A stretch of DNA of 42,332 nucleotides from Planctomycetota bacterium (GTDB lineage Bacteria; Planctomycetota; Brocadiia; Brocadiales; Brocadiaceae): contig JACRII010000028.1 of NCBI GenBank assembly GCA_016235875.1, positions 1-42,332 on the forward strand, in the 5' to 3' direction. The notes below the pieces were generated by a model. The model was not told the origin of the DNA. It worked only from the letters and a program-made list of their open reading frames with translations, and did not search any database. Within the stretch, counting starts at the first letter, position 1; every line of letters starts with the position of its first letter. The position numbers and the translations under genes were made by a program. This document shows, piece after piece, positions 17,607 through 25,339 of the stretch.

Positions 17607-17903
17607 TTATTGTCTTGAGTTGTTAATTTCCCGTACCATCTTAAATATTAATCTTTCGTACGATTGGACGATCTTTTCCCGCTCTTTCTTTTCAAAAGAT
17701 TTTAGGGGTTTGGTTTCTATTTCTTCACCAACTTCGTCGGCTTTCTTTATAAGCGACACGGAAGATCCCACAACAACAGTAGATTTTGTTGGAACCACTT
17801 GTTTGGGTTGTTCTTTTTGAGGTAATTTGGCGGGAGATTTTTGTCCTGGTACGGATTTCTTTGAAGGTTGACCCTCGCTGTTCTTATTTTTTCCTTCAGC
17901 CAT
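17607..17903 (-). CDS. Small charged hypothetical protein
   Basis: I do not recognise this 98-residue protein. It begins MAEGKNKNSEG and its first half is rich in Lys, Pro, Gln and Ser (SKKSVPGQKSPAK, PQKEQPKQ), so it is probably disordered. The second half (about 60-98) could form an amphipathic helix, KSFEKKEREKIVQSYERL followed by IFKMVREINN. The ATG at 17903 has AGGAG about eight bases upstream, which supports real translation. It has no signal peptide or membrane segment. It stands alone between aroK (convergent) and a 440-bp gap. A nucleic-acid- or ribosome-associated role would fit the charge but is a guess. Confidence 0.68.
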   Translation of the reverse strand: MAEGKNKNSEGQPSKKSVPGQKSPAKLPQKEQPKQVVPTKSTVVVGSSVSLIKKADEVGEEIETKPLKSFEKKEREKIVQSYERLIFKMVREINNSRQ

Positions 17904-18347
17904 GTTTTTTTCTCCTATACTGAATTAAATTAGGATACCTTATGTAGTGACTTTTTATTTATAATGCCTGCGCAGGGGCAGGTTTGAAACCTGCCCCTAC
18001 ATGGAAATTTCTTGATACTTTCTATATGTATACAATTAATTATAATCAAAATCAATAATTTATTTATATTGATTTGGATATCTTTGAGTTTGGTAGCTGA
18101 GATTAAAAAAAGATTGAGAATGCTTTATGCATAAATTATAATTGTTTACGATAACAAAATCGGAACTAAATTAACCCTCTCTTTATTTCCTTGCAAAGGG
18201 GGAAAGAAGTAAGGCGAACTTAAGTTCGCTCTACAGGGTAGTCTGAAAACCCGCTTAAAAAGAAGTATTTCAATCTAATTATATATTGGGACGTAAGCTT
18301 GCTTCTTTTTTTAGTAAAAACGAAAAATATAAGAAGGATTATATAGG
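17904..18347. other. 440-bp intergenic region with two GTAG-type palindromes
   Basis: No gene is seen. Positions 17972-18000 hold GCAGGGGCAGGTTT, one base, then AAACCTGCCCCTAC. Positions 18209-18234 hold GTAAGGCGAACTT and AAGTTCGCTCTAC (two mismatches). Both belong to the palindrome family found inside aroDE. The stretch before 18348 is AT-rich and must hold the promoter of the GT2 operon; GAAGGA about 12 bases before the ATG is the ribosome site. Confidence 0.6.
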
Positions 18348-19208
18348 ATGGAAGAAGTAAGCATCATTATCCCCGCTTATAATGAAAAAGTGGGAATAAC
18401 ACACGTAATTGAATCGCTGCGTTTATTAAAAGAAAAACACGGCCCACGATGGGAAATTATTGTTGTAGATGATGGTTCTACCGATGGCACATCTGAAATG
18501 GTGAAAAATTTTGGGGACATTGTCCTGATCCAACACCCCTTAAATCGGGGTTACGGAGCCGCAATTAAAACAGGTGTCCGGCATGCTAAATACAACACCC
18601 TTGTCATTTCAGATGCAGATGGGACGTATCCTGTAAACGACATTCCAAAACTTATTGCGCAGTTGCCAAAAAGCGATATGGTCGTTGGTGCAAGACATAT
18701 CAACAGTTCTAATATACCATTGTCCAGGAGACCGGCAAAATGGATGCTCAATAAACTCGCCAATTATTTGACCGGAATAAAGATTCCAGACCTGAACTCC
18801 GGGTTGCGGGTAATGAAAAAAGACATAATATTGAAATATTTTCATTTACTCCCCGATGGTTTTTCCTTCACAACGACGATTACACTCGCCATGCTTACAA
18901 ATAATTATCTTGTTGAATTCATTCCTATAGAATATAAAATCCGCTCCGGAAAGTCAAAAATACGCCCTATTCGGGATACGATGAACTTTATTCAACTTAT
19001 TATACGGACTGTTTTGTATTTTGATCCCCTAAAAATATTCCTGCCCATCAGTGCATTTTTCTTCGTCTCAAGCATAGCCGTCCTTGTACTCAGCTATTTA
19101 TTCACGCCAAAGATTATGGACATTACCACCGTCATCCTTTTTATCTCCGGCGTTCAAATCCTGGCCATTGGTATGATTGCCGACCTCATAGACAAAAGAA
19201 ACCGATAA
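18348..19208 (+). CDS. GT2 glycosyltransferase, polyprenyl-phosphate type
   Basis: This 286-residue protein is a family 2 glycosyltransferase of the dolichyl/undecaprenyl-phosphate mannosyltransferase type. It has the opening VSIIIPAYNE, VVDDGSTDGT near residue 43, GYGAAIKTG, the metal-binding DADGTYP near residue 85, and LNSGLRVMKK. Two hydrophobic segments at the C-terminus (about 225-280) would anchor it in the membrane. It would transfer a sugar from a nucleotide donor to polyprenyl phosphate on the cytoplasmic face, giving the donor that GT-C enzymes need. Its TAA stop shares one base with the ATG of the next gene (TAATG), so the two are translationally coupled. The sugar is unknown. Confidence 0.9.
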   Translation: MEEVSIIIPAYNEKVGITHVIESLRLLKEKHGPRWEIIVVDDGSTDGTSEMVKNFGDIVLIQHPLNRGYGAAIKTGVRHAKYNTLVISDADGTYPVNDIPKLIAQLPKSDMVVGARHINSSNIPLSRRPAKWMLNKLANYLTGIKIPDLNSGLRVMKKDIILKYFHLLPDGFSFTTTITLAMLTNNYLVEFIPIEYKIRSGKSKIRPIRDTMNFIQLIIRTVLYFDPLKIFLPISAFFFVSSIAVLVLSYLFTPKIMDITTVILFISGVQILAIGMIADLIDKRNR

Positions 19209-20626
19209 TGAAAATCCTTCTGATTAATCCGCCTTCTGAAAACGAATTGCTCGGCAATAACCCCAGTATTATCGAAGAGGAGCGAGGCTATAACCCACCG
19301 CTTGGAATATTATACATAGCGGGTTATCTGGAAAAACATACTAACTTCGGTGTTGAAGTAGTAGACACACAGGCAGAGGAGATAGATTATGATCGTTTGA
19401 AGGACATGATTCGGGCGAAATTGCCTGACGTCGTAGGTATTACAGCCATGACCTTTACCCTCATAGACGTCATAAAAGTTATTAACTTGATCAAATCTAT
19501 TCGTCCGGAAATAAAGATAGTGCTGGGCGGTCCTCACGTCCACATCTATCCGGAAGAAACGGTAAATATCCCAGGGGTTGATTTTCTTGTCTTAGGCGAA
19601 GGGGAAGTCACCTTTAAAGAACTGGTAGAAAATATTGATAACCCGGCACGACTAAGAAATATTCCAGGATTGGTTTTTAAAAAAAATGGGAGGGTCATCA
19701 ACACAGGCGCCCGCCCGCTTAACGAGAACCTGGATAGCTTGCCCTTTCCTGCCCGCCATTTGACGCCTGTTAAGAAATACAGTTCACTCATGGCAAGGAG
19801 AAGCCCTATCACTACCATGTTTACAAGCCGTGGCTGTCCGTACCGATGCACCTTTTGTGACCGACCACATCTTGGCAAAAATTTTCGTGCACGGTCGGCA
19901 ATGAACGTGGTGGACGAAATGGAGGAGTGCGTAAAACTAGGCATAAACGAATTCCTGATCTACGATGATACCTTCACGATAGACAGACAGCGGGTAATTG
20001 ATGTCTGCGATGAAATCAAAAGAAGAAAACTCAACATCGGATGGGATATTCGTGCACGGGTAAATAATATTGATAATGATTTGTTAAAAAAACTCAAAGA
20101 AGCAAATTGCGAACGTATCCATTATGGTGTGGAATCGGGTAATCCTGAAATCCTGAAGATATTAAATAAAGGCATCACTATTGAACGTGTACGAACCACC
20201 TTTCAACAAACAAAAGAGGCTGGCATATCCGTACTGGCGTATTTTATGATAGGATGCCCAAAAGAGACACGAAAAGAAATTATGGAAACGATTGCATTCG
20301 CCAAGGAGTTGAAGCCGGATTTCGTACATATCACCATTTTTACGCCTTTTCCCGCTACGGAAATATACAAGATGGGCCTGAAAGACGGCATTATAAAGGA
20401 AGATTTTTGGCGAGAGTTTGCTAAAAATCCGGTGACTGGATTTCAGCCCAGGTGCTGGGAAGAGAATTTTACTCGTGAAGAACTTCAGGAATTAATCGTT
20501 TATGCCTATAAGAGTTTTTATACCAGACCGAGTTATATTTTAAGGAGATTGACCCATATCCGGTCAATCGGTGAATTTAAACGGATGGCACGTGCCGGTC
20601 TCAAGGTCTTTGGGATGCAGTCATGA
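19208..20626 (+). CDS. B12-binding-domain radical SAM protein
   Basis: This 472-residue enzyme is a paralogue of the protein at 167. The B12-type domain occupies about 1-170 (INPPSENE, GITAMTFT, VLGGPHVHIYPEE, LGEGEVTF). The radical SAM domain has GCPYRCTFC (Cys210, Cys214, Cys217), then DDTFTIDR, YGVESGNPEI and YFMIGCPKETR. The C-terminus ends with PSYILRRLTHIRSIGEF, as in the first paralogue. It is coupled to the GT2 gene upstream by a one-base overlap, which suggests it modifies a polyprenyl-linked sugar or a related lipid or glycan. A cobalamin-dependent methylation or ring rearrangement is possible; the substrate cannot be read from the sequence. Confidence 0.9.
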   Translation: MKILLINPPSENELLGNNPSIIEEERGYNPPLGILYIAGYLEKHTNFGVEVVDTQAEEIDYDRLKDMIRAKLPDVVGITAMTFTLIDVIKVINLIKSIRPEIKIVLGGPHVHIYPEETVNIPGVDFLVLGEGEVTFKELVENIDNPARLRNIPGLVFKKNGRVINTGARPLNENLDSLPFPARHLTPVKKYSSLMARRSPITTMFTSRGCPYRCTFCDRPHLGKNFRARSAMNVVDEMEECVKLGINEFLIYDDTFTIDRQRVIDVCDEIKRRKLNIGWDIRARVNNIDNDLLKKLKEANCERIHYGVESGNPEILKILNKGITIERVRTTFQQTKEAGISVLAYFMIGCPKETRKEIMETIAFAKELKPDFVHITIFTPFPATEIYKMGLKDGIIKEDFWREFAKNPVTGFQPRCWEENFTREELQELIVYAYKSFYTRPSYILRRLTHIRSIGEFKRMARAGLKVFGMQS

Positions 20627-20696
20627 AACAATTATATCGACGGTTCGGCACAAAGAGGGATGAAGATGTAGCGCCGACCTTCATGGTCGGCATTGG

Positions 20697-21053
20697 GCTG
20701 GGGATAAACCCCATAAGCGCCAACTTGTTTTTGCTATTTTTTTATCAGGTTGGGATAGTGCTATTACTTTTTATGAGGATTCCAATATCGAATATCGAAC
20801 AAGGAATAATGAATGTCGAAGGATAATAGAATATTTGATCTTGAAGAACGCTTAATAGATTTTGCCGTCAGAATTATTCGTACAGCGGAATCTTTGCCAA
20901 AAACCAGGGTGGGAAATCACATTGCCGGGCAACTCATTCGCTGAGGATAAGAAAACCTCATAATTCGAAATTCCTTGTTCGATATTCGTTATTCAATACA
21001 CGGTTAAATTGATCCGTCATTTTAAGTTAGCACTTATGGGGATAAACCCCAGC
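20697..21053. repeat. Nested inverted-repeat insertion carrying a four-helix-bundle gene remnant
   Basis: Outer 21-bp arms at 20697-20717 (GCTGGGG, ATAAA, CCCCATAAG) and 21033-21053 are inverted copies apart from the five central bases. Inner arms at 20789-20807 and 20970-20988 (CGAATATCGAACAAGGAAT) are exact 19-bp inverted repeats. The inner pair encloses the truncated gene at 20813. A GTAGCGCCGACC/GGTCGGC palindrome lies just outside, at about 20669-20693, and GCGCTAC follows at 21052-21058. The block separates the radical SAM gene from the methyltransferase. Confidence 0.8.
20813..20944 (+). pseudogene. Truncated four-helix-bundle (23S rRNA IVP / S23 family) gene
   Basis: The 43-codon frame begins MSKDNRIFDLEERLIDFAV and ends TRVGNHIAGQLIR with TGA at 20942. 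This is the first helix and part of the second of the four-helix-bundle family (PF05635), which normally runs to about 115-135 residues and continues with a SxxxxANYxEA motif. The rest is missing, so it is a remnant. It sits inside exact inverted repeats, like the intact family member at 30537. Confidence 0.78.
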
Positions 21054-21067
21054 GCTACAGGCCATTT

Positions 21068-21745
21068 TTGGAGTATGTCCAGGTGAAAGGGATTTTGGAT
21101 AAAGAGTATGCTGTCGCGCGTCAAATAAAACGATCTCATATTTACAGATTAAAACGCAGAACTTTTGAGGTATTAAAAGGCATAAAAACATTCCATCCAG
21201 AAAAGCCAGGGTCGATCCTGGATATTGGGACTGCAGATGGTCTCATGCTGAGCAATTTAAAAGATACATTTCCCAAGACAACCTGTGTAGGCATTGAATA
21301 CGCCAGGGATTTGATGGCTTGCTGTGCGAGCAAAACGATTCGTTTAATCCAGGGAGACGCCCTGACATTGCCTATCAAAGACAATTCGTTTGATGTTGTT
21401 ATTGCCACGGCAATTATTGAGCACGTCTCTGAGCCGAACCAAGTAGCCCGCGAAGCCTATCGAGTTCTGCGAGGGAATGGCATATTTATCGTAACAACTC
21501 CACACCCATTCTGGGAAGGGATTGCTACGTATATTGGACATTTAAAAGAAGAGGAACATCACGAACTCATCACCCTCCGCAAGTTAAAATCATTGTTCGA
21601 TGCCGTAGGTTTTGAAATTGTAAATGCACAAAAATTTATGATATCGCCTGTTGGGATGCCATTTGAATTGACACTCGAAAAGATATTAAAATTCTTTAGA
21701 TTAAACTTCTTATTATTGAATCAAATAATTGTTGGAAGAAAATAG
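21068..21745 (+). CDS. SAM-dependent class I methyltransferase
   Basis: This protein of up to 225 residues has a Rossmann-type methyltransferase core. Motif I is ILDIGTADG (about 48-56), then GIEYARDLM, GDALTLPIKDNSFDVV, ATAIIEHVSEP, and YRVLRGNGIFIVTTPHPFW. The start is uncertain: TTG 21068 is the first in frame and GTG 21083 is an alternative. The upstream 35 bases are part of a palindromic repeat, so the original start may have been displaced. It probably methylates a lipid, quinone or sugar; its position after the GT2 and radical SAM genes suggests the same pathway. It converges with the giant glycosyltransferase gene at 21820. Confidence 0.85.
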   Translation: MEYVQVKGILDKEYAVARQIKRSHIYRLKRRTFEVLKGIKTFHPEKPGSILDIGTADGLMLSNLKDTFPKTTCVGIEYARDLMACCASKTIRLIQGDALTLPIKDNSFDVVIATAIIEHVSEPNQVAREAYRVLRGNGIFIVTTPHPFWEGIATYIGHLKEEEHHELITLRKLKSLFDAVGFEIVNAQKFMISPVGMPFELTLEKILKFFRLNFLLLNQIIVGRK

Positions 21746-21819
21746 AAGCAGATATTCATTACACATAGGTGATTTTGTGGCTTCATAATTGATGAATATT
21801 TATGGCAATTTTCCATTTT

Positions 21820-24800
21820 TCATTTTCGATTAATATTTTGTGGGTCGTAAAAACTAAGATGGTCCGATGGCACTACATCCTTTTTTCGTGAGGAAGAACT
21901 CCATAATAGCTTTACTGCTGCGTCAAAGCCTATATCGTTATATTCAATTACGATTTTATGCCATCCTTTGTCTAAGTAAATTATAGCACTGTCTTCTGTT
22001 GAACGATGCGAGGTCCAATTGTCAATAATGGTATATCCATCAATCATTAATCTAATACCATCATCACTGACAGTATAAAATTTATATTCTTCGCTCTCAT
22101 CTATTTTTATTAATCCATCCCATCGTATAGAAAAATTGTCGCTGTTTATCCCGGGACATGGTGATTCGCGTTGCCAGTTAAAGTCTATCATCTTATCTGT
22201 TCTGGAAACAACAAGGCTGTTAAAATCTCTTCCATTAAAATAGCTTCCCTTCAAACCACCAATAACTTCTGGTTTGATATCTGAAAGGTTAAGGATATCT
22301 GCCTTTTTTTCTTTATACTCCTTAATTTCATAACCAGCCCTGCCGTCAGGGAAAAAGATGGTTTGGAGAGTCTGGTGTTGTGGATACTTGCCGGCTTCTA
22401 CAATCAAGGCCTGTCTTTTATTCGCAACTTTATCGATACAATTAAATCGGTATCGATCAAAATAGTTGGTTTTTTGCCATTTTTCCGGGTCGTATTTCGT
22501 ATAAAATAAGACAAATACATCCTGTCTCCCCAGCCCCATGAAACTATAGGTATCGATACCTTTTAGATTTTCAGCAGTCTGAATAATTTCTTTCCTGCCG
22601 TAACTCCATGCACCAAATGATTTCTTGGGGTATTCCTTATAATACCTCACAAAATAATACCGTATGTTGTATACAGCAAATGCCAGAAAAAGAAACGATA
22701 CAGAGGTTGTTAGATACTTGATACCCATTTTATACCCTGATTTATGTATTCTGAGGTATTTTATATAATTGAAAGATGATACAAGACCCAGTGCGGCAAT
22801 TATCTGGAAAACCGGCAATCCGCAGATTGACCTTACGGCATGAGGAACACTTTCGTAGGTGAGGTTGCTGGGAACCGGAAATATAAGAAACCACCATAAG
22901 AGTATCCAATGTTTTTTCCTCTTTCTCAAGACAAGGAAAATAATGCCAATAACGAGGAGAATACCTTCAAATTGATAGAGCTGACCCATACCTCCGATGC
23001 AGTGTCTTGTATTTGAGTCGCCTTTAAAAAATAAGAAATCCGGCGATATATGGAGAAAATAATTCCTTAAAAAGGAGTACAAAATCAAAAAGAATTTATG
23101 GTCAGACAAACTTTTAAATAAAGAAGTAGACCAATATTTATCATTTAAAATATTATCCCTTGTTAGGTTTAAAGAGTGTTTTGTAAAAATAGATACTATG
23201 TTAAATCGTGACTGACCTTGCCCGTGAACAGTAAAGATTAAAAGAGGTACTAAAATAAGAAATGCTAATGCTAACGATAAAAATAGCTCTCGTTTAAATT
23301 TAATGAGCCTACGATAGTTCAGGGCAAAAAAACCTGCCAGGAAAAGCGGCACGAATACTTTGGCAGGAGCATATGTATAAAAGGTTAAGGCCAATAGAAT
23401 ACTGCTGTAAAATAGACATTTGCCTTTTTCCATACCTTTCAATAAGAAATAGCAACCGATGGTAAAAAGGCACGGTAGTGAAATGGCCTCAAATGCAATA
23501 CGGCTGAACTGGAGATGCCAGGGAGATATAGCTAAAAACAAGGCAGCCCACAAGCCAACCCTTTTATTAAACAACTCCTTGGCGAGAAAATATGTAAAGA
23601 GCACGGTCAATGTCCCGAACAAAGCAGATGTCAATCGAACAGCAAATTCATTTAGACCAAAGATGTTTATGAAAGGAACGGCTGAATAGATATAAACAGG
23701 ATTTTTGTACTCCCCAAATGCCTTGAAATACAAAGGTAATAGCATGCCATGTTCATCTTTTCCTGTTTTTAGAATCGAATACGCATTGTAGCCAATAGAC
23801 GCCTCATCAGAATAAAAACCGTTGGGAACTTCATTCAAAAAGATAACCCTGAGAAAAATTGCTAAAAATATAATTGCCATGAGATAGGAATTATTTGTTA
23901 ACCATAAACGATTTATTTGAAACAGTTTTCCTTTAGCCTCTGCATACTTTGGATACAGGTATTCCCGTAAGTTTTTCTTATACTTAACGAGAGAGACAAA
24001 GAAAACAACAAATAAAAGAAGAGTAGAAATCTTCAATAAAGGGAACTCAGGAAAAGTGCCGGTTATGATTTTACCCAGATAGTATTTAAAAGCCCATATG
24101 TTCAACGAACAGTACATCGTTCCCTGTAAAGCCCCTACGGTAGAAATAGCAATTGAAGCAGCACCGGTTATAACAATTATTGTGACCAGATATTTAAACC
24201 TTAAAATTTTACTGATAAAATTTGTATTCAACCCCATCCAGTACCCACATAAGCCTAAACTTAAAAAGGGCAACGTGGGAATCAGATAACGAGGACCATA
24301 TTGGCAATGGCCGACCGTCGTCATCATCACTAAATATGAAAAAAGGAAGAGGAACTGAAGCAACAAAAATAATTTCTCTCTCATATATTGCTTTGGAAAA
24401 ATGAGGATGCCGAGAAATGAAAAGGCAGTAATCGGTGAAAAGACCAGAATACTGGTATTTGGCGAAAGGAAATAGAATCCTATTTTTTTAACAATATTTC
24501 CAAAAGAAAATGCGGGATATGTGTCATTAAAATTGCCTGCTATGTTTGCTGGCAGCAAAGGATTGCCGAATGCATAATAGTTATAGATCAATAAAGGCGA
24601 AAATGAAATAACGCAGGCCACGAAAAACAGAACTATTTGCTTCCATCTCTTGAAAGACAGGAGATATAAAATTTCTGCAAATACAATAAACAATGGCAGG
24701 ATGGATAAGAAAATGGAAAACCCGGCAGCAGCGCCAGCTAAAATAGGATAAAGTATTCTAGGAGAGGGGTTGGCATGATGGTTCACCATAAGAAAATAAA

Positions 24801-25326
24801 ATGAAGCAAATATAAAAAAGGTACCATAAACATCGTGATGGGTAACCCCGCTATATGGGAAGGCCATGGTTCCCAAACCGTAGAATATGGATATCAAAAA
24901 GCCAATTTTTTTACCTTTCGTAAGAAAGACAGAGAGTCTATAGATCATCACTACAACGAGTGAAGTCATCAACCCTGAAGTAAACCATGTTACCAGGGAT
25001 GAGGTGAGCAAAAAGTTATTCTTATAGGTAACTCCTAGAAAATGTAGTATAGAATAAATTATAGCGCCGAGGAAGAACTGTCCTGGCTGTTTAGCCGCAT
25101 AAAGATGACCGTTGTGATTGAAAACGTCTCCTATCTTCGTTAACTGAGAAGTAGCACTGCCATCGACATATAACGTTCCTCTTTCTACCAGGGCCTCAAT
25201 TCCTGCATGTTGCAAGGTATAGGCATTCTGATTGTGGCTGTTGATAAAGATCCCGTAAATAAAAAAGAAGCAAAAAAATAAGAGCGCACTATCACTTATA
25301 TTTCTCATAAAGGGTTGAAAAATCAT
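21820..25326 (-). CDS. Double GT-C glycosyltransferase with C-terminal PA14 domain
   Basis: This 1168-residue membrane protein appears to join two GT-C-type glycosyltransferase modules. The first (about 1-450) has many transmembrane segments and a periplasmic-loop motif YAAKQPGQFFLG, similar to the Y-x-x-K-x-PG motif of some mannosyltransferase-like proteins. The second (about 475-960) is of the PMT/ArnT type, with the catalytic-loop acidic motif YSDEASIGYNAY (Asp near 504) and WHLQFSRIAFEA. Residues about 1020-1155 form a PA14 domain with WDGLIKI, VSDDGIRLMIDG and KIVIEYNDIGFDA. ATG 25326 is 13 bp after the stop of the neighbouring GT-C gene, so they form an operon. Each module would use a polyprenyl-phosphate sugar outside the membrane. 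The fusion of two modules in one chain is unusual; no frame break or internal start is needed to explain it. Confidence 0.85.
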   Translation of the reverse strand: MIFQPFMRNISDSALLFFCFFFIYGIFINSHNQNAYTLQHAGIEALVERGTLYVDGSATSQLTKIGDVFNHNGHLYAAKQPGQFFLGAIIYSILHFLGVTYKNNFLLTSSLVTWFTSGLMTSLVVVMIYRLSVFLTKGKKIGFLISIFYGLGTMAFPYSGVTHHDVYGTFFIFASFYFLMVNHHANPSPRILYPILAGAAAGFSIFLSILPLFIVFAEILYLLSFKRWKQIVLFFVACVISFSPLLIYNYYAFGNPLLPANIAGNFNDTYPAFSFGNIVKKIGFYFLSPNTSILVFSPITAFSFLGILIFPKQYMREKLFLLLQFLFLFSYLVMMTTVGHCQYGPRYLIPTLPFLSLGLCGYWMGLNTNFISKILRFKYLVTIIVITGAASIAISTVGALQGTMYCSLNIWAFKYYLGKIITGTFPEFPLLKISTLLLFVVFFVSLVKYKKNLREYLYPKYAEAKGKLFQINRLWLTNNSYLMAIIFLAIFLRVIFLNEVPNGFYSDEASIGYNAYSILKTGKDEHGMLLPLYFKAFGEYKNPVYIYSAVPFINIFGLNEFAVRLTSALFGTLTVLFTYFLAKELFNKRVGLWAALFLAISPWHLQFSRIAFEAISLPCLFTIGCYFLLKGMEKGKCLFYSSILLALTFYTYAPAKVFVPLFLAGFFALNYRRLIKFKRELFLSLALAFLILVPLLIFTVHGQGQSRFNIVSIFTKHSLNLTRDNILNDKYWSTSLFKSLSDHKFFLILYSFLRNYFLHISPDFLFFKGDSNTRHCIGGMGQLYQFEGILLVIGIIFLVLRKRKKHWILLWWFLIFPVPSNLTYESVPHAVRSICGLPVFQIIAALGLVSSFNYIKYLRIHKSGYKMGIKYLTTSVSFLFLAFAVYNIRYYFVRYYKEYPKKSFGAWSYGRKEIIQTAENLKGIDTYSFMGLGRQDVFVLFYTKYDPEKWQKTNYFDRYRFNCIDKVANKRQALIVEAGKYPQHQTLQTIFFPDGRAGYEIKEYKEKKADILNLSDIKPEVIGGLKGSYFNGRDFNSLVVSRTDKMIDFNWQRESPCPGINSDNFSIRWDGLIKIDESEEYKFYTVSDDGIRLMIDGYTIIDNWTSHRSTEDSAIIYLDKGWHKIVIEYNDIGFDAAVKLLWSSSSRKKDVVPSDHLSFYDPQNINRK

Positions 25327-25339
25327 TATTTTAATGATT

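Noticed and set aside
20623-20826. 67-codon open frame after the second radical SAM gene
   Set aside because: It runs through the palindromic repeats and into the inverted arm of the four-helix-bundle remnant; its hydrophobic look comes from repeat sequence.
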